A stretch of DNA of 58,244 nucleotides from positions 1-58,244 of the forward strand of contig CACDQA010000003.1 of NCBI GenBank assembly GCA_902554745.1, written 5' to 3'. Made by a program: the position numbers and the translations under genes. Shown here one piece after another: positions 20,776 to 30,084 of this stretch (its first letter is position 1; every line of letters starts with the position of its first letter). The DNA is from an uncultured Pelagibacteraceae bacterium (GTDB lineage: Bacteria > Pseudomonadota > Alphaproteobacteria > Pelagibacterales > Pelagibacteraceae). The notes beneath the pieces were generated by a model. The model was given only the letters and a program-made list of their open reading frames with translations. It made no database searches and had not been told where the DNA came from.

Positions 20776-22848
20776 ATGTTTAAAGTATACAAGAAGGAAA
20801 TTGAAGTAGCGGGAAAGAAGATAAGTTTAGAAACAGGTAAAGTAGCAAGACAGGCGGACGGTGCAATAATCGCAACATGTGGAGAGACAGTCGTACTAGC
20901 AACAGTAGTAGGTGCTAAAAAAGTAAATCCTGATATGGATTACTTTCCATTATCTGTAAATTACCAAGAAAAATATTATGCAGCTGGAAAAATTCCAGGT
21001 GGATATTTTAAAAGAGAAGCAAGACCAACAGAGAGCGAGACATTAATATCTAGATTAATAGATAGACCAATCAGACCTTTGTTTCCTGAAGAATTTAAAA
21101 ATGAAGTACAACTATTACCAACTGTAATTTCATACGATAAAGAAAATGAACCAGATATTTTATCAATCACTGCTTCATCAGCAGCATTAGCTATATCAGG
21201 AATGCCATTTATGGGTCCTGTAGGTGCTTCAAGGGTTGGATTTATTGATGGAAAATATGTTTTAAACCCATCTAAAGCTGAGTTAGAAAAATCAAAATTA
21301 GATTTAGTCGTAGCAGGTACTAAAGATGCTGTGCTTATGGTTGAGTCTGAAGCTAATGGTTTAACAGAAGAAGAAATGTTAAATGCAGTTAAATTTGGTC
21401 ACGAAGGCTTTGTTCCAGTAATTGAAATGATTGAGGAGCTTGCAAAAGAATGCAGAAAACCTGAGTGGACTGTTGAAAAGAAAGATCTATCAGAAGTTAA
21501 GAAAAAACTTGAGGAAACTTTTACAGAAGATCTTAAAAAAGCTTTTGCAACAAGGGATAAACAAGATAGATCAAATCAAATTTCAGAGATTACTGATAAA
21601 GCTAAAAAGCTTTATGAGGAAGATGAAAATTACACTGATATAGATGTAAACAGTCAGTTAAAAAATCTTGAAAAATCAATTGTTAGAACTGACATTTTAA
21701 AAAATAAAAATAGAATTGATGGAAGAGGATTGTCAGATGTAAGACCTATTTCTTGTGAAGTGGGTGTTTTACCAAGAGCTCATGGTTCTGCATTGTTTAC
21801 TAGAGGAGAAACACAAGCAATTGTTGTTGCAACTTTGGGTACCTCAGATGATGAACAAAGAATTGAAAGTCTAGATGGATTACAAAGAGAACGATTTATG
21901 CTTCACTATAACTTTCCTCCTTTTTCAGTTGGAGAAACTGGTAGAATTGGAACTGGTAGAAGAGAAATCGGACACGGTAAACTAGCATGGAGAGCAATCA
22001 ATTCTTCATTGCCTACAAAAGAAGCATTCCCGTATACTTTTAGAGTAGTTTCGGAGATTACAGAGTCCAATGGTTCTTCTTCAATGGCTACTGTGTGTGG
22101 AACTTCTTTAGCATTAATGGATGCTGGAGTGCCGATTAAAGAGCCAGTTGCAGGTATTGCAATGGGATTAATTAAAGAAGGTGATGATTTCAGTGTTTTA
22201 TCAGATATTTTAGGCGATGAAGATCACTTAGGTGATATGGACTTTAAAGTTGCTGGAACCAAAGATGGAATTACTTCCCTTCAGATGGATATCAAAATTA
22301 CAGGTATTACATTTGAAATCATGGAGCAGGCGTTAAGCCAAGCTAAAGATGGAAGAGTTCATATCTTAGGTGAAATGAATAAAGCATTATCAGCTTCAAG
22401 AGAAGATGTTGGAAAACACACTCCAAAAATGGAACAAGTTAATGTTGATAAAAAAGACATTGCAGCTGTGATTGGAAAAGGTGGAGCAACGATTAGAGAG
22501 ATCGTTGAAAAATCAGGTGCTAAAGTGGATGTAAATGACGAAGGTGTAGTAACAGTTGCTGCGCCAGATGAAGAGTCTAGAAACATCGCAATGCAAATGA
22601 TTAAAGACATCACTGCAAAAGCTGAATTAAACAAAATTTATTCAGGTAAAGTAATGAAGATTATGGAGTTTGGTGCATTTGTTAATTTCTTAGGAAAACA
22701 AGATGGGCTTGTTCATATCTCAGAGCTTGCAGATAAAAGAGTAGCTAAAGTTACTGATGTTGTTAAAGAAGGTGACGAAGTAAAAGTTAAAGTAATTGGT
22801 TTCGATAGAGGTAAAGTTAAACTTTCTATGAAACAAGCTGCTGAGTAA
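20776..22848 (+). CDS. pnp: polyribonucleotide nucleotidyltransferase (PNPase)
   Basis: RNase PH domains, [17 protein letters not shown] and S1 domain at the C-terminus. Confidence 0.98.
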   Translation: MFKVYKKEIEVAGKKISLETGKVARQADGAIIATCGETVVLATVVGAKKVNPDMDYFPLSVNYQEKYYAAGKIPGGYFKREARPTESETLISRLIDRPIRPLFPEEFKNEVQLLPTVISYDKENEPDILSITASSAALAISGMPFMGPVGASRVGFIDGKYVLNPSKAELEKSKLDLVVAGTKDAVLMVESEANGLTEEEMLNAVKFGHEGFVPVIEMIEELAKECRKPEWTVEKKDLSEVKKKLEETFTEDLKKAFATRDKQDRSNQISEITDKAKKLYEEDENYTDIDVNSQLKNLEKSIVRTDILKNKNRIDGRGLSDVRPISCEVGVLPRAHGSALFTRGETQAIVVATLGTSDDEQRIESLDGLQRERFMLHYNFPPFSVGETGRIGTGRREIGHGKLAWRAINSSLPTKEAFPYTFRVVSEITESNGSSSMATVCGTSLALMDAGVPIKEPVAGIAMGLIKEGDDFSVLSDILGDEDHLGDMDFKVAGTKDGITSLQMDIKITGITFEIMEQALSQAKDGRVHILGEMNKALSASREDVGKHTPKMEQVNVDKKDIAAVIGKGGATIREIVEKSGAKVDVNDEGVVTVAAPDEESRNIAMQMIKDITAKAELNKIYSGKVMKIMEFGAFVNFLGKQDGLVHISELADKRVAKVTDVVKEGDEVKVKVIGFDRGKVKLSMKQAAE

Positions 22849-22867
22849 TAGCCTAAATTAAAATTCT

Positions 22868-22902
22868 AAACCCCTGGAATGAGAATTCTGGGGGTTTTTT
22901 TT
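22868..22902. terminator. intrinsic terminator between convergent pnp and fabI
   Basis: AAACCCCTGGAAT-GAGA-ATTCTGGGGGTTT, a 13-bp stem with two G.U pairs and a GAGA loop, then a T run. Confidence 0.9.
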
Positions 22903-22921
22903 AACTAAATTTAACTAAATT

Positions 22922-23707
22922 TTAGCTAATATTCTTAGGATCTGGCATGCCAACTTTATTATATCCAGCATCTACGTAATGAATTTCACCAGTAACCCCG
23001 TTTGCAAGGTCGCTTAATAGATATAATGCTGAATTTCCAACATCATGGATATCTACGTTTCTTTTAAGGAAAGAATGGTCTTCATTCCATTTATACAAGA
23101 ATTTTGCGTCTCCAATTGCAGAGGCAGCCAATGTCTTGATAGGTCCAGCACTTATAGCATTTACTCTCATACCTTTGGCTCCTAAATCTCTTGCTAAATA
23201 CTTAACACTTGCCTCAAGAGCTGATTTACAAACACCCATTACGTTATAATTTGGAATTGCTTTAGTAGATTCGTAAGTTAAAGTTAATAAACTTCCACCT
23301 TGTTTCATTATCTTTGAAGCTTCTTTTGCTACTTCAGTAAATGAAAAACAAGAAATTAACATACTTCTTAAAAAATTTTCTCTTGTCGTATTTAGGTACT
23401 CACCTGATAACTCTGATTTATCTGAAAAAGCAACTGCATGAACTACAAAATCAATTTCACCCCATTGAGATTTGATATCCTCAAATAATTTAACTACTTC
23501 CTCTTTTTTTTCAACATCACAACTAAATGTAATATTTGAATTTAGTTTTTCTGCTAAAGGAACAACTCTTTTTTTTAGAGCATCACCTAAATAAGTAAAT
23601 GCTAACTCCGCTCCAGCCTCTGCAAGTTTTTGAGATATACCCCAGGCAATAGATCTCTCATTAGCAACACCCATGATCAATCCTTTTTTACCTTTCATCA
23701 AACTCAT
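22922..23707 (-). CDS. fabI: enoyl-ACP reductase (NADH)
   Basis: MKGKKGLIMGVANERSIAWGIS, LTYESTKAIPNYNVMGVCKSALEASVKYLA. Confidence 0.95.
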   Translation of the reverse strand: MSLMKGKKGLIMGVANERSIAWGISQKLAEAGAELAFTYLGDALKKRVVPLAEKLNSNITFSCDVEKKEEVVKLFEDIKSQWGEIDFVVHAVAFSDKSELSGEYLNTTRENFLRSMLISCFSFTEVAKEASKIMKQGGSLLTLTYESTKAIPNYNVMGVCKSALEASVKYLARDLGAKGMRVNAISAGPIKTLAASAIGDAKFLYKWNEDHSFLKRNVDIHDVGNSALYLLSDLANGVTGEIHYVDAGYNKVGMPDPKNIS

Positions 23708-23710
23708 AAA

Positions 23711-24922
23711 CTAAACCTTTTCAAAAATTAAAGCTGCGTTAGTTCCACCAAACCCAAAACTATTTGACATTACTGTATTTAAGGTTGCTCCTGTTTCAGT
23801 TTTTGCAACAATTGGAAATTTTTTAGCATCATCATCCATATCTGTAATATTTGCTGACCCTGTTATGAAATTGTTTTTCATCATTATCAAACAATAAATT
23901 GCTTCATGAACTGAAGCTGCCCCTAATGGATGACCTGATAAAGATTTTGTTGAACTTATTTTTGGAATGTCTTCTCCAAAAGTTTCTTTAATAGCATTAA
24001 GCTCAGTTATATCTCCAACTGGAGTAGATGTTCCATGAGTATTAATGTAATCAATTTTATTTTTAGCAGTTGCCATTGCCATTTTCATACATCTAACAGC
24101 ACCTTCACCTGATGGCGCTACCATGTCATATCCATCCGAAGTTGCTCCATAACCAGTTAATTCTGCGTATATTTTAGCTCCTCTTGCTTTAGCATGTTCG
24201 TATTCTTCAAGTACTAATACGCCTGCACCACCTGCAATTACAAACCCATCTCTAGTTTTATCATAAGCTCTAGACGCAGATTGAGGAGTATCATTATATT
24301 TTGATGATAAAGCTGTCATAGCATCAAACATTGCTGTCATCGCCCAATGAATTTCTTCACTTCCACCTGCAAAAACAACATCCTGTTTGCCCATTTGAAT
24401 TAATTCCATAGAATTTCCTATGCAGTGTCCACTAGTTGCACATGCAGAACTCATTGTGTAGTTAGTTCCTTTAATTTTAAATGGTACGGCAAGTGTTGCT
24501 GAGGCAGTACTGGCCATTGTTCTTGGAACAATAAAAGGCCCCATTAGCTTTGGAGTTTTAGCTCTGGTTTTGTCTGCTGCAAGAATTACGTTTTCAATCG
24601 ATGGGCCACCAGAACCCATTACAATCCCAGTTTTAAAATTACTTACTTCACTTTCTTCTAATCCAGAATCTTCAATTGCCTCTTTCATTGCAATATAATT
24701 ATAAGCTGAGCCTGAACCCATAAACCTAATTGTTTTTCTATCGATATGATCTTCAAGTTTAATATTTGGTTTACCATGAACATGGCTTTTTAAATTGTGC
24801 TCCTTGTATTCTTCAGCATAAGAAATTCCTGATTTTGAATTTAATAAAGATTGATGAACTTCTTCTTGATTATTTCCTAAGCAAGAAACTACTCCTAAAC
24901 CAGTAATAACTACCCTTCTCAT
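23711..24922 (-). CDS. fabB: 3-oxoacyl-ACP synthase I
   Basis: [48 protein letters not shown]. Confidence 0.94.
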   Translation of the reverse strand: MRRVVITGLGVVSCLGNNQEEVHQSLLNSKSGISYAEEYKEHNLKSHVHGKPNIKLEDHIDRKTIRFMGSGSAYNYIAMKEAIEDSGLEESEVSNFKTGIVMGSGGPSIENVILAADKTRAKTPKLMGPFIVPRTMASTASATLAVPFKIKGTNYTMSSACATSGHCIGNSMELIQMGKQDVVFAGGSEEIHWAMTAMFDAMTALSSKYNDTPQSASRAYDKTRDGFVIAGGAGVLVLEEYEHAKARGAKIYAELTGYGATSDGYDMVAPSGEGAVRCMKMAMATAKNKIDYINTHGTSTPVGDITELNAIKETFGEDIPKISSTKSLSGHPLGAASVHEAIYCLIMMKNNFITGSANITDMDDDAKKFPIVAKTETGATLNTVMSNSFGFGGTNAALIFEKV

Positions 24923-25422
24923 TATTTAAATAATCCTACTTTTAAACTTTCTGCTGAATATATTTTTTTATTATCTGCAAGAACAATTCCATTTGCAAGC
25001 CCAACAGTTGTTCCTCCAGGAGACATAATTTTCTTCATATCTATTTCATATCTTACATTTTTTACGCTCTGTAAAACTTCACCTGTAAATTTTACAGTAC
25101 CCACACCCAAAGCTCTTCCTTTTCCTGGATTTCCAAGCCAACCTAGAAAAAAACCTACCAGTTGCCACATAGCATCTAAACCTAAGCACCCTGGCATAAC
25201 TGGATCTTTTTTAAAATGACAATCAAAAAACCAAAGATCATTTTTAATATCTAATTCAGCTTTTAAAGAGCCTTTATTAAATGTACCATTATTTTCATTG
25301 ATTTCAGTTATTCTGTCAAACATAAGCATTGGTGGAAGAGGTAATTTTGCATTACCTGGACCAAAAAGATCCCCATTTCCACAAGTTATCAGGTCATCAT
25401 AGGAGTATGAGTTTTTTTTCAT
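24922..25422 (-). CDS. fabA: 3-hydroxydecanoyl-ACP dehydratase/isomerase
   Basis: [37 protein letters not shown]; start placed at [13 protein letters not shown] (longest ORF start is 25491). Confidence 0.94.
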   Translation of the reverse strand: MKKNSYSYDDLITCGNGDLFGPGNAKLPLPPMLMFDRITEINENNGTFNKGSLKAELDIKNDLWFFDCHFKKDPVMPGCLGLDAMWQLVGFFLGWLGNPGKGRALGVGTVKFTGEVLQSVKNVRYEIDMKKIMSPGGTTVGLANGIVLADNKKIYSAESLKVGLFK

Positions 25423-25493
25423 AATTTTGAGTTCCCTTAATACTTGATTTAATCCTAATATAATATAATAAAACACTATATTTTTATTCATAC

Positions 25494-25510
25494 TTTAGAA
25501 TAATTATAAA
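25494..25510. promoter_or_regulatory. Irr (ICE)/PerR-like operator upstream of the Fur-family gene
   Basis: TTTAGAATAATTATAAA: 1 mismatch to ICE-type TTTAGAA-N3-TTCTAAA; the inner TTAGAATAATTATAA is 1 mismatch from PerR-box TTATAATNATTATAA. Confidence 0.6.
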
Positions 25511-25515
25511 AAACG

Positions 25516-25944
25516 ATGCCAAAAAACTGTAATTTTATTGAAAAATTAAGAGAAGTTGGGCTTAGACCAACTAAGCAAAGAGTAAAAATGTGTGAAGTTT
25601 TGTATAATAGAGAAAAAACTTTTCATTTCACTATTAACGATTTGGTTAAATTGTTATCTGAGAAAATGAATCAAAAGATATCTCTAGCTACAGTTTATAA
25701 CACAGTTCATGCATTTGAAAAAAAAGGATACTTAAAAGAAATTTCAATCGATAGTCATAAAAGTTATTTTGATACAAACACATCAGCACATCATCATTTT
25801 TTTGATGAAGATACGCATGAGTTAATCGATTGTGATGAGAGCGATATAGATAAAGTAAATATTAGAAAAAATATAACTGGAAAAAAAATAAATTCCGTTG
25901 AAGTTTTGGTTAGAGTTGCGAGTGATAATCAAACTCAAAAATAA
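25516..25944 (+). CDS. Fur-superfamily regulator, Irr/PerR-like
   Basis: LREVGLRPTKQRVKMCEVLYN, ISLATVYNTVHAFEKKGYLKEI, SAHHHFFDEDTHELIDC; adjacent to fabA as irr often is in alphaproteobacteria. Confidence 0.85.
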   Translation: MPKNCNFIEKLREVGLRPTKQRVKMCEVLYNREKTFHFTINDLVKLLSEKMNQKISLATVYNTVHAFEKKGYLKEISIDSHKSYFDTNTSAHHHFFDEDTHELIDCDESDIDKVNIRKNITGKKINSVEVLVRVASDNQTQK

Positions 25945-25973
25945 TTCTATCAAATCAAATACTTAAAATCTAC

Positions 25974-25990
25974 ATTATAATAATTCTAAA
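25974..25990. promoter_or_regulatory. Irr/PerR-like operator upstream of rubrerythrin
   Basis: ATTATAATAATTCTAAA; the inner TTATAATAATTCTAA is 1 mismatch from the PerR consensus; ends 3 bp before a TTGACA -35 (25994-25999). Confidence 0.6.
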
Positions 25991-26048
25991 CTGTTGACAT
26001 ATTTCATATAACTATTATATGGTGAGTAACATTTAAAAGGAGAAAATA

Positions 26049-26465
26049 ATGTCTTTAAAAGGAAGTAAAACAGAAGAAAACTTAAAAGCAGCATTCGCTG
26101 GAGAAAGTCAAGCAAACAGAAGATATCTTTATTTTGCACAAAAAGCTGACATCGAAGGTTACAATGATGTAGCTACAGTTTTTAGATCAACAGCAGAAGG
26201 AGAAACTGGTCACGCACATGGTCACTTAGAATACTTAGAGCAAGTTGGTGACCCTGCAACAGGAAAACCAATTGGTGAAACTAAAGCTAACTTAGCTTCA
26301 GCTATTGAAGGTGAAACTCATGAGTACACAGATATGTACCCTGGTATGGCTAAGACTGCTAGAGAAGAAGGCTTTGAAGAAATCGCAGACTGGTTTGAAA
26401 CTTTAGCTAAAGCTGAAAAATCACATGCTGGTAAATTCCAAAAAACTTTAGAATCTATTAGCTAA
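26049..26465 (+). CDS. rbr: rubrerythrin (erythrin-type ferritin-like domain, no C-terminal rubredoxin)
   Basis: [51 protein letters not shown] aaaggag upstream. Confidence 0.94.
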   Translation: MSLKGSKTEENLKAAFAGESQANRRYLYFAQKADIEGYNDVATVFRSTAEGETGHAHGHLEYLEQVGDPATGKPIGETKANLASAIEGETHEYTDMYPGMAKTAREEGFEEIADWFETLAKAEKSHAGKFQKTLESIS

Positions 26466-26474
26466 TAAAATTTC

Positions 26475-26499
26475 TTAGTGGGCGTTAGTCGCCCACTAA
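26475..26499 (+). other. stable stem-loop at the 3' end of rubrerythrin
   Basis: TTAGTGGGCG-TTAGT-CGCCCACTAA, 10-bp perfect stem; no U-tract directly follows. Confidence 0.7.
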
Positions 26500-26530
26500 A
26501 AACAATTCGAATTTCAAATAACTTTATTAT

Positions 26531-27862
26531 ATGAGCAAAGAAGGAAGTTTAGGTGCACCTATAAGACATCCTATAGATTTTGAGCATCCGGATTTTTTAA
26601 ATCCTGAAAAGTTAGACTCTGAAATGAGAAGAGTTTTTGATATTTGTCACGGATGCCGAAGATGCTTTAATCTTTGCGATTCATTTCCAAAGTTATTTGA
26701 TATGATAGATGAATCTAAAAATGAAGATGTTGAAAGCTTATCTAGCGATCAATTTGCCCCTGTTGTTGATGCATGTACTTTGTGTGATATGTGCTTCATG
26801 ACCAAATGCCCATACGTTCCGCCCCATGATTTTGATCTTGATTTTCCACACTTAATGCTTCGATACAGAACAGCTCAAAAAAAATTAGGTAAATTACCAA
26901 GTGTACCAACACAATTAGCTCAAATAGACCGAAATGCTAAAATTGGCGTTATGTTCTCTAAAATAGTTAACTGGGCATCAAATATTAAAAATAAATTAAT
27001 TAGAAAAATCTTAGAATTTATTACTGGAATAGATAAAAGAGTTCAGTTACCAAAATATAACTCAGAAACGTTTTCAAATTTTTTTAAAAAAAATAAAGAT
27101 AAGATAAATTATCAAACACCTTCTAAAGATAGAAAAGTTGTTATCTATTCGACCTGTTTTGTTAATTTTAATAAAAAAAATACAGGTGTTGCTGCTTTAA
27201 AAGTTTTGAAAAAAAATGGTGTAGAGGTTCAAGAAGCTTATCCTGGTTGTTGTGGGATGCCATTCCTAGAGCAAGCAGATTTACCAAAAGTTGTCGAACA
27301 AGCCAAAAAAGTTTCCAAGGATTTAATCGAATGGATTAATAAAGGATATAAAGTAGTAACCTTAACAGCTAGTTGCGGATTGATGTTAAAATTCGAATGG
27401 CCTTTGTTATTACCAAATGATGAAAAAATAAAAAAATTATCAGCAAATGTTATGGATATTGATGAGTATGTTGTGGACATCGCAAACAATGAGGGATTAG
27501 CAGAAGGATTAAATGAGATTGATGGAGGTGTAACTGTGCATCACGCTTGTCATGCTAGAGCACAGAACATGGGTATCAAAGCAAGAGATATGTTAAAATT
27601 AATACCAAACGTTAAAATTGATGTAGTTGAAAGATGTGCGGGTCATGGAGGAACTTTTGGAGTAATGAAAGAAACTCATGATTTAGCAAATAAAGTTGGA
27701 AGACCTACAGCTAGACAAATAAAAACTAAAAATAATAAGTATATGGCTTCTGATTGTCCTTTAGCTGGTAAACATTTAAAACAGTTAGAAGTTGATACAA
27801 ACATATCTAACGATGAGGCACTACATCCTATCGAATTAATGGCAAAAAGTTATAATTTATGA
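26531..27862 (+). CDS. GlpC/heterodisulfide-reductase-like Fe-S oxidoreductase
   Basis: CHGCRRCFNLCDSFP and CTLCDMCFMTKCPYVPP clusters; CCGMP and CAGHGG CCG-domain motifs. Confidence 0.88.
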   Translation: MSKEGSLGAPIRHPIDFEHPDFLNPEKLDSEMRRVFDICHGCRRCFNLCDSFPKLFDMIDESKNEDVESLSSDQFAPVVDACTLCDMCFMTKCPYVPPHDFDLDFPHLMLRYRTAQKKLGKLPSVPTQLAQIDRNAKIGVMFSKIVNWASNIKNKLIRKILEFITGIDKRVQLPKYNSETFSNFFKKNKDKINYQTPSKDRKVVIYSTCFVNFNKKNTGVAALKVLKKNGVEVQEAYPGCCGMPFLEQADLPKVVEQAKKVSKDLIEWINKGYKVVTLTASCGLMLKFEWPLLLPNDEKIKKLSANVMDIDEYVVDIANNEGLAEGLNEIDGGVTVHHACHARAQNMGIKARDMLKLIPNVKIDVVERCAGHGGTFGVMKETHDLANKVGRPTARQIKTKNNKYMASDCPLAGKHLKQLEVDTNISNDEALHPIELMAKSYNL

Positions 27863-27864
27863 TC

Positions 27865-28458
27865 ATGCCGAGAGAAAAAAGAGAAATTCAAAAAGAAGAC
27901 ATCATTCCTTTAGATGTTTACACAGAAAAGAGACGTGAATTAAGAAAAAGTATTGTTGATTATAAAAAAAATAGAAGAGTTGCTTTAGGTCCTTATGCCA
28001 CTTTTTATTTTGAAAGTTATGAAACAATGTTAGCCCAAGTACAAGAAATGTTGTACATTGAAAAAGGTGGTGATGAGCAACTTCATGATGAGTTATCTGC
28101 GTATAATCCTTTAATACCTAACGGCAAAGAACTAACTGCAACTTTAATGTTTGAAATAGATAATCCTATTTCAAGGGCTGCGTTCCTTGGAAAAGTCGGT
28201 GGAATAGAAGAAACAGTATTTATGAAAATAAATGGTGAGAAAATTAAAGCAGTCCCTGAAGAAGATGTTGATAGAACCTCTGCTGAGGGAAAAGCTTCCT
28301 CTGTACAGTTTATTCACTTTAATTTTACTGATGATCAAATAGAAAAATTTCAATCTAATAGCTCAGAAATTGAGCTTGGTATCGATCATAAAGAATATTC
28401 TCATAGCACAAAATTATCTAAGGAAAATATAGCCTCTTTATCTGCTGATTTTAGTTAA
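27865..28458 (+). CDS. DUF3501 family protein
   Basis: Begins MPREKREIQKEDIIPLDVY; VALGPYATFYFESYETMLAQVQEMLYIEKGG...YNPLIPNGKELTATLMFE typical of DUF3501 (longest ORF starts 27859). Confidence 0.85.
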   Translation: MPREKREIQKEDIIPLDVYTEKRRELRKSIVDYKKNRRVALGPYATFYFESYETMLAQVQEMLYIEKGGDEQLHDELSAYNPLIPNGKELTATLMFEIDNPISRAAFLGKVGGIEETVFMKINGEKIKAVPEEDVDRTSAEGKASSVQFIHFNFTDDQIEKFQSNSSEIELGIDHKEYSHSTKLSKENIASLSADFS

Positions 28459-28910
28459 TTTAGTCCCCAAATATTATCTGTTTTAATCCAACCTTCAAAT
28501 TCTTCTGATGTAATTTTACACCAATTTTGTTCACATTTTTCTACAATTAATAATCTTCCCTCTTTTATTTGAGCAATTGGTTTAGCAAAAGATGTAGGTT
28601 TTTTAAATAAAACTTTATCTTTCGTAGCTATTACAGAATTACTTTTTTTTAACTGAGAGATATGAATCCACCCACTGTTATTTTTCAAATCTATGATACG
28701 CCTGAAATTCTCTTTTTTATCGATTTGTTTTAATGGAAGATCTATTTTTTTATAAACGTATTTAATATCAGACTCAAAACTTGGTCCATAGCGAACATTT
28801 ACTTTATTTTTTTTTAGAGAGACAAAAATTTCATTAGCAAACGAAATGTGAGTAAAAAATAACAAAAAAAATACTATATAAATTTTTTTTATTATTAGTT
28901 GCATAAGCAT
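28455..28910 (-). CDS. SH3-domain protein, exported
   Basis: Signal peptide; VNVRYGPSFESDIKYVYKK and C-terminal WCKITSEEFEGWIKTDNIWG SH3-like repeats. Confidence 0.8.
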   Translation of the reverse strand: MLMQLIIKKIYIVFFLLFFTHISFANEIFVSLKKNKVNVRYGPSFESDIKYVYKKIDLPLKQIDKKENFRRIIDLKNNSGWIHISQLKKSNSVIATKDKVLFKKPTSFAKPIAQIKEGRLLIVEKCEQNWCKITSEEFEGWIKTDNIWGLN

Positions 28911-29650
28911 TTTTTTCTTTTATTAATTTTTGCTTTTCTGAAATTTAAATTTAATAGATCTAGAATTAGAATGTATCCATTTAAATTTTGTCCAATATTT
29001 AATATTTTTTTTAAAACTTCATTGGCTTGTAACGCACCTATTACTCCTGCAACGGTTCCTAAAATTCCCTCATATTCACAATTTAAAATTTCATCAGTTA
29101 TTGTTTCTTCTTGATAAAAACATCTCAAGCAAGGATCTTTTTTGTTGGTAAAATTAAAAGTAAAAATGTGTCCATCAAACTTACTAATAGCACCAGTGAC
29201 TAGAAATTTTTTATATTTTAGACTTAAATCATTTATTAAAAATTTACTTTCAAAGTTATCAGTCCCATCAACAATATAGTCATAATTTTTAATAATTTTT
29301 TCAAATGTAGTTTTATTTAATCTTAAATTAAAAATATTTATTTTTGTCTTTGGATTAATTTTATTTAATTTTTTTTTTGCAATCTTTACTTTTGATTGAT
29401 TTATATCTTTTTCATTATACAGGCTTTGTCTGTGGATATTAGAGAGACTTACAGTATCATGATCTGCAATCCCAAGTGTACCAATACCCGATCTAGTTAA
29501 AAATTCTGCTACTGGGCAACCTAGACCACCCATACCAACTATCAAGACTTTTGAAGATAAAATTTTTTTTTGACCTACTGCCCCAATATTTTTAAGAATT
29601 ATTTGCCTTGAGAATTTCTCTATTTCTTTTTTGTTTAAATTTTTGCTCAT
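28895..29650 (-). CDS. HesA/MoeB/ThiF family adenylyltransferase
   Basis: SRQIILKNIGAVGQKKILSSKVLIVGMGGLGCPVAEFLTRSGIGTLGIADHDTVSLSNIHRQ. Confidence 0.92.
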   Translation of the reverse strand: MSKNLNKKEIEKFSRQIILKNIGAVGQKKILSSKVLIVGMGGLGCPVAEFLTRSGIGTLGIADHDTVSLSNIHRQSLYNEKDINQSKVKIAKKKLNKINPKTKINIFNLRLNKTTFEKIIKNYDYIVDGTDNFESKFLINDLSLKYKKFLVTGAISKFDGHIFTFNFTNKKDPCLRCFYQEETITDEILNCEYEGILGTVAGVIGALQANEVLKKILNIGQNLNGYILILDLLNLNFRKAKINKRKKCLCN

Positions 29651-30084
29651 TTTCCTGTTGAGCCAAACCCACCTTCTCCTCTAATTGTTTCTGGTAGATC
29701 ATCAGTTTCCTCGAGATCCATTTTAATTACAGGAGTTAAAATCATTTGTGCAATTCTATCCTTATTATTTATCAAGAAATTATTTTCCCCGTGATTAAAA
29801 AGAATTACTTTTATTTCTCCCCTGTAATCACTATCAATAGTTCCAGGTGTATTTAAAACACTTATACTATTTTTTGCAGCTAAACCGGATCTTGGTCTTA
29901 TTTGGATTTCGAAATCACTTGAAAATGCAACAGCAAGCCCTGTTGGAACTAAGCATGATGAGTTTGGTTTAAGATTAATGGGTTTTTTTACTAGTGCCAT
30001 CAAATCCATACCTGATGCACCTTCTGTTTTGTAAGCAGGTAATTCAACTTCAGGGTCTAACTTTTTGATAAGAACTTTTGCCAT
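29647..30084 (-). CDS. dut: dUTP diphosphatase
   Basis: EGASGMDLMA, RPRSGLA, GTIDSDYRGE, RIAQMI, RGEGGFGSTG motifs. Confidence 0.97.
   Translation of the reverse strand: MAKVLIKKLDPEVELPAYKTEGASGMDLMALVKKPINLKPNSSCLVPTGLAVAFSSDFEIQIRPRSGLAAKNSISVLNTPGTIDSDYRGEIKVILFNHGENNFLINNKDRIAQMILTPVIKMDLEETDDLPETIRGEGGFGSTGK

Noticed and set aside
21431-21643. 70-aa plus-strand ORF inside pnp
   Set aside because: Out-of-frame within PNPase; Lys-rich from AT bias only
16272-22634. Minus-strand ORFs of 64-172 aa within nusA/infB/rbfA/rpsO/pnp (e.g. 20070-20588)
   Set aside because: Opposite highly conserved genes; Ser/Ile/Phe-rich shadow compositions without recognisable motifs
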